A stretch of DNA of 64,000 nucleotides, from assembly GCA_964648485.1 (NCBI GenBank), contig CAZYOF010000014.1:31310-95309 (forward strand). The letters run 5' to 3'. Positions 61,195 to 64,000 of the stretch are shown piece by piece (position 1 is the first letter of the stretch; every line of letters begins with the position of its first letter). The notes under the pieces were generated by a model. That model was not told the DNA's origin, did not search any database, and saw only the letters and a list, made by a program, of their open reading frames with translations. A program made the position numbers and the translations under genes. The stretch comes from DAIOEK01 sp964648485. GTDB lineage: Bacteria > Chloroflexota > Anaerolineae > Anaerolineales > Anaerolineaceae.

Positions 61195-63690
61195 ATGGAC
61201 CAGAATTCACCCGCAACCATACGCAAAGCCATCCTTGCTTTTTTTCTCCTGATCGCGATCGAAAGCCTGGCGGTTGGTGTATATATCGCCAGCCTGCCAC
61301 GCGACCCCAAGAACAGCATCCTGCTGGGGTTTTCCCTGCAACGACTGGTGTTGATAAGCGGTATGTTGCTGGTAACATCCGTATTGGTTTTTTTGGTTCT
61401 GAAGAAAAAAACAGAATGGTTGCACCGGCTGGCAACAGGCAGGTGGTATCTGGCGATCTTCCTGATTCTGGGTGTTTTCTTCTTTGCCGGTCTTGCAATA
61501 ACACAGATCCCCACCAGTCTGGTGGATGAGGCGTACTTCGCCTATTTTGAACGGTTGTACCCGATTCTGGTCTGGTTGTGGATTTTCAGCCTGGAGAGCA
61601 TTCTTGTTATCACCTGGCTGCGATATGGCTGGGAAAAAACAAACCCACGTGAACTCTCTCCCGTGTTCAGGGCTGCCATTATTGTGCAACTGGTTTTACT
61701 GGTTTTACTGGTCATCATTCTATCAACCGGGTGGGGTTTAATACCTGATACAGAAGGCTGGCGTAAGATGGGATCTCCGCTGCTGACCTGGCAGATTGCC
61801 ATCGCCATTGTTAGCGGCATTATCCTGCTGGTATTCGGTGGAAAAACTCTTGGAAGATTTCCACAGAAAGTGCAGCTTGCCATCGATGCCGGGTTGATTG
61901 TGATCCTCTACGGGCTGGCGCTGGCTCTCTGGCTTCCACAGCCGCTGCAGAACAGTTATTTCTCTCCCGAGGCTCGCCCGCCGAACCAACAGGTTTACCC
62001 ATACTCTGATGCACTCTATTACAGTGTCGCCGCAGAAAGCGTGACCATTGGCGAGGGGTTGTACGGTGGGGAAGTTACCCCGAGACCTTTCTACCTGACC
62101 CTGCTCAGCTATATCTCCGCTGCTGCAAAAGGCGATTATGCACAGATTATCCATCTGCAAAGTCTGCTGCTTGCGCTGATACCGGTTTTCCTCTACCTGA
62201 CAGGCAAACAGATGATGGGCAGACCGCTGGGATTCGCTGTTGGGTTACTGGGAGTGTTCCGCGAGCTGAATGCCATCCAATCCACCCGCTACATTGATCT
62301 TTCCAACTCCAAGATGATCATGGCTGATCTGCCCTCGCTACTCGCGATCCTGGTATTTACCTGGCTGCTGATCCGCTGGTGGAAAGACCATGCGGAAAAT
62401 CCACTATGGGCGCTGGGGGTGGGCGGCGCGCTTGGCTGGATAATGCTTTTCCGCACCCAGACAGTGGCGTTACTGCCATTTATCCTACTAATGCTGGTTT
62501 TACAGTTCCCGCGCAGATGGCGCTTCTGGCTGGGAAGAACAGCTATCTTCTGTGCTGGTTTAATTCTGGTTATTACTCCCTGGCTGGTGCGAAATTTCTC
62601 CCTGACGGGAGAGCTGATGTTCGACGATCCGGTCACCCAGACCCAGTTTCTGCAGGGACGCTACGGCATGGATGTCCGCGACCCGGATGTAAACGGAACA
62701 TTATTGCAGGTGGCTTTCCGCAACCCGGGTGTTGTCTTATCCTTTGCCGGCAATCACTTTCTGCGTAATGAAATCGCCACCCTGTTTGTGACACCTCCGC
62801 AACATTTTTCTGAAACGGTAGATACATTAATGACGGAGTATCCCTTCTGGCGGGATGATCTGAATATCCCTAATCGAGGACAATCCGTTCAATTGTTTAT
62901 TACCCTGGCGCTTATGGCATTCGGGATCGGTGCACTTTTTGCGCGGTTGGGTTGGGTAGGATTGATCCCCTTGATGGTTAATATCGCTTACAGCGCATCC
63001 AACGCACTGGCGCGGAATTCGAGCGGGAGGTATAACCTGCCGGTGGACTGGGTGGGATATTTTTATTTGTGCGCCGGGTTGCTGCAAATTGCCATCTGGG
63101 TGATGCAGGGTCTCAGGATAAATATGAATGAAAAAGAAAAACCAATTTCCGGCTCAAACGGGAGATTATTCACAGGCAGAGGAGTTCTTCTGGCGGCAGA
63201 ACTTCTGTTAATAGGCAGCTTGATCCCCATCACCGAGGCGGTGTTCCCGCTCCGGTATGAAATGGTAAACAAGGAAAACCTTCCCCAGTTATTGGATCGC
63301 TGGGGTGTGCAACCTGACCAGATCGAGAGTATTCTGTCTGACACCGATATTGAGATCCGCTACGGACTGGAGTTATATCCGCGTTTTTATAAGCCGGGCA
63401 TCGGTGAAGGAGGCTCGAACTGGGTAGCTTACGCTCCGCTTGATTTCTGCCGGATGGGGTTCGTCATGACCGGGCCCCAAGGGGTAGACCAGGTATTGGT
63501 GATGCTGGAGCGCCCGCCCAAGGTTTTTCCCTCCAGAGCAGATACGCTGGTGATCGGTAAACCAGCATCCGCACTGGTACGGGGGAAACCAATTGATTAC
63601 ATTCAGGCATTATGGATCATTCAACCCGGGGAAATTCCGGTGGTGATCAAGGGATTAACAGAACCACCCCAGAAATGCCGCCTGCAATAG
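61195..63690 (+). CDS. Polytopic GT-C-like glycosyltransferase or related membrane protein
   Basis: 831 residues with twelve or more membrane segments between about 10 and 630, and an extracytoplasmic C-terminal domain of about 160 residues. The motif 'QQVYPYSDALYYSVAAES' near 262 places an acidic residue in a loop after membrane helices, as in the PMT/ArnT-like GT-C enzymes, which use lipid-linked sugars. 'LLRRWWKDHAENP'-type helices fit this fold. Acceptor unknown. The membrane architecture is certain; the enzyme class is moderately supported. Confidence 0.65.
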   Translation: MDQNSPATIRKAILAFFLLIAIESLAVGVYIASLPRDPKNSILLGFSLQRLVLISGMLLVTSVLVFLVLKKKTEWLHRLATGRWYLAIFLILGVFFFAGLAITQIPTSLVDEAYFAYFERLYPILVWLWIFSLESILVITWLRYGWEKTNPRELSPVFRAAIIVQLVLLVLLVIILSTGWGLIPDTEGWRKMGSPLLTWQIAIAIVSGIILLVFGGKTLGRFPQKVQLAIDAGLIVILYGLALALWLPQPLQNSYFSPEARPPNQQVYPYSDALYYSVAAESVTIGEGLYGGEVTPRPFYLTLLSYISAAAKGDYAQIIHLQSLLLALIPVFLYLTGKQMMGRPLGFAVGLLGVFRELNAIQSTRYIDLSNSKMIMADLPSLLAILVFTWLLIRWWKDHAENPLWALGVGGALGWIMLFRTQTVALLPFILLMLVLQFPRRWRFWLGRTAIFCAGLILVITPWLVRNFSLTGELMFDDPVTQTQFLQGRYGMDVRDPDVNGTLLQVAFRNPGVVLSFAGNHFLRNEIATLFVTPPQHFSETVDTLMTEYPFWRDDLNIPNRGQSVQLFITLALMAFGIGALFARLGWVGLIPLMVNIAYSASNALARNSSGRYNLPVDWVGYFYLCAGLLQIAIWVMQGLRINMNEKEKPISGSNGRLFTGRGVLLAAELLLIGSLIPITEAVFPLRYEMVNKENLPQLLDRWGVQPDQIESILSDTDIEIRYGLELYPRFYKPGIGEGGSNWVAYAPLDFCRMGFVMTGPQGVDQVLVMLERPPKVFPSRADTLVIGKPASALVRGKPIDYIQALWIIQPGEIPVVIKGLTEPPQKCRLQ

Positions 63691-63695
63691 AATCT

Positions 63696-63724
63696 TTATC
63701 AAATAGGGGCAGATGTGGTAAAAT
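63696..63724 (+). promoter_or_regulatory. Promoter of the tRNA-Ser pair
   Basis: TTATCA (63696-63701), 17-bp spacer and TAAAAT (63719-63724) with an extended TGG at 63716-63718. Confidence 0.55.
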
Positions 63725-63753
63725 TTCTCGACTCGTAAGGAGTAGCAATACAT

Positions 63754-63841
63754 GGAGGGGTGGCCGAGCGGCTGAAGGCGCCTGTCTTGAAAACAGGTTT
63801 GGGGCAACCCAACGTGGGTTCGAATCCCACCTCCTCCGCCA
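63754..63841 (+). tRNA. tRNA-Ser (anticodon TGA)
   Basis: 88 nt. Acceptor GGAGGGG with CTCCTCC, anticodon stem CCTGT/ACAGG around CTTGAAA (anticodon TGA), long variable arm, T-arm GTGGG/CCCAC. Discriminator G, and CCA is encoded. Confidence 0.95.
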
Positions 63842-63853
63842 TGAAATGCACCC

Positions 63854-63942
63854 GGGGAGGTGCCAGAGAGGCCGATTGGGCTCGCCTGCTAAGTGAGTGC
63901 TGGGGTGAAACTCAGCCGTGGGTTCGAATCCCACCCTCCCCG
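63854..63942 (+). tRNA. tRNA-Ser (anticodon GCT)
   Basis: 89 nt, 12 bp after the first. Acceptor GGGGAGG/CCTCCCC, anticodon stem CTCGC/GTGAG around CTGCTAA (anticodon GCT), long variable arm, T-arm GTGGG/CCCAC, discriminator G. CCA not encoded (CCT). Confidence 0.95.
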
Positions 63943-64000
63943 CCTCGAAGATCAGACCTGCTGCAAGGCATGTTTTTTCACGGGTTCGAATCCTCACACC

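Noticed and set aside
63978..64000. T-arm-like GGGTTCGAATCC at the window end as a third tRNA
   Set aside because: No acceptor, D-arm or anticodon arm precedes it, and the stem bases do not pair well. It may be a tRNA fragment or a partial repeat, but the window ends too soon to judge.

Overview
This window looks like a chromosomal segment of a Chloroflexota bacterium, probably an anaerobic Anaerolineae-type lineage. That is an inference from the gene families, roughly 50% G+C, Gly/Ala/Pro-rich lipoprotein linkers and the absence of outer-membrane genes; no rRNA is present to confirm it. Coding density is very high, no gene-free stretch exceeds about 260 bp, and I see no insertion sequence, prophage, integrase or CRISPR array.

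Layout. (1) 1-10.6 kb: a myo-inositol-type catabolic island. On the minus strand lie an RpiR/SIS regulator, a fused two-domain permease, an ABC ATPase and a lipoprotein binding protein (cut by the window edge). On the plus strand lie a transaldolase-like gene, iolD, iolE and iolG. The divergent intergenic region carries a promoter pair and palindromic operator candidates. (2) 10.7-24.6 kb: adenosine deaminase, a nitroreductase, a Cache-GGDEF diguanylate cyclase, a PEPCK/HPrK-fold protein, a giant 10-PAS/2-GAF/HD-GYP protein, a HAD phosphatase, a GTPase with a DUF697-like tail and a conserved protein of unknown function. (3) 24.7-31.7 kb: acetate kinase followed by an overlapping, apparently inactive acetate-kinase paralogue, then small cytoplasmic genes (histidine phosphatase, AhpD-like, patatin, DUF362 ferredoxin, NYN nuclease). 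(4) 31.7-41 kb: LTD protein-dnaX-ybaB-recR, followed on the minus strand by xpt-guaA-membrane protein-VWA/FHA protein-PP2C phosphatase. (5) 41-50.4 kb: maf, a penicillin-binding lipoprotein, rsgA, a YfcC-type transporter with a DUF2817 peptidase-like gene, an MBL hydrolase, an aldo/keto reductase and a GntR regulator carrying a periplasmic-binding-like sensor domain. (6) 50.4-53.3 kb: a tungstate-type tupABC operon and tRNA-Leu(CAA). (7) 53.3-64 kb: ychF, cyclophilin, a lipoprotein, an orphan hutU with two related membrane proteins, a HerA-like ATPase, a GT-C glycosyltransferase and two tRNA-Ser genes.

How the genes work together. The first 10 kb reads as one regulon: uptake, then IolG, IolE and IolD, with a transaldolase where kinase and aldolase genes would be expected. 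The most interesting candidates are this kinase-free inositol route, the acetate kinase/pseudokinase pair, the PEPCK-fold protein of unknown substrate, and the tungstate regulator that senses through a binding-protein domain.
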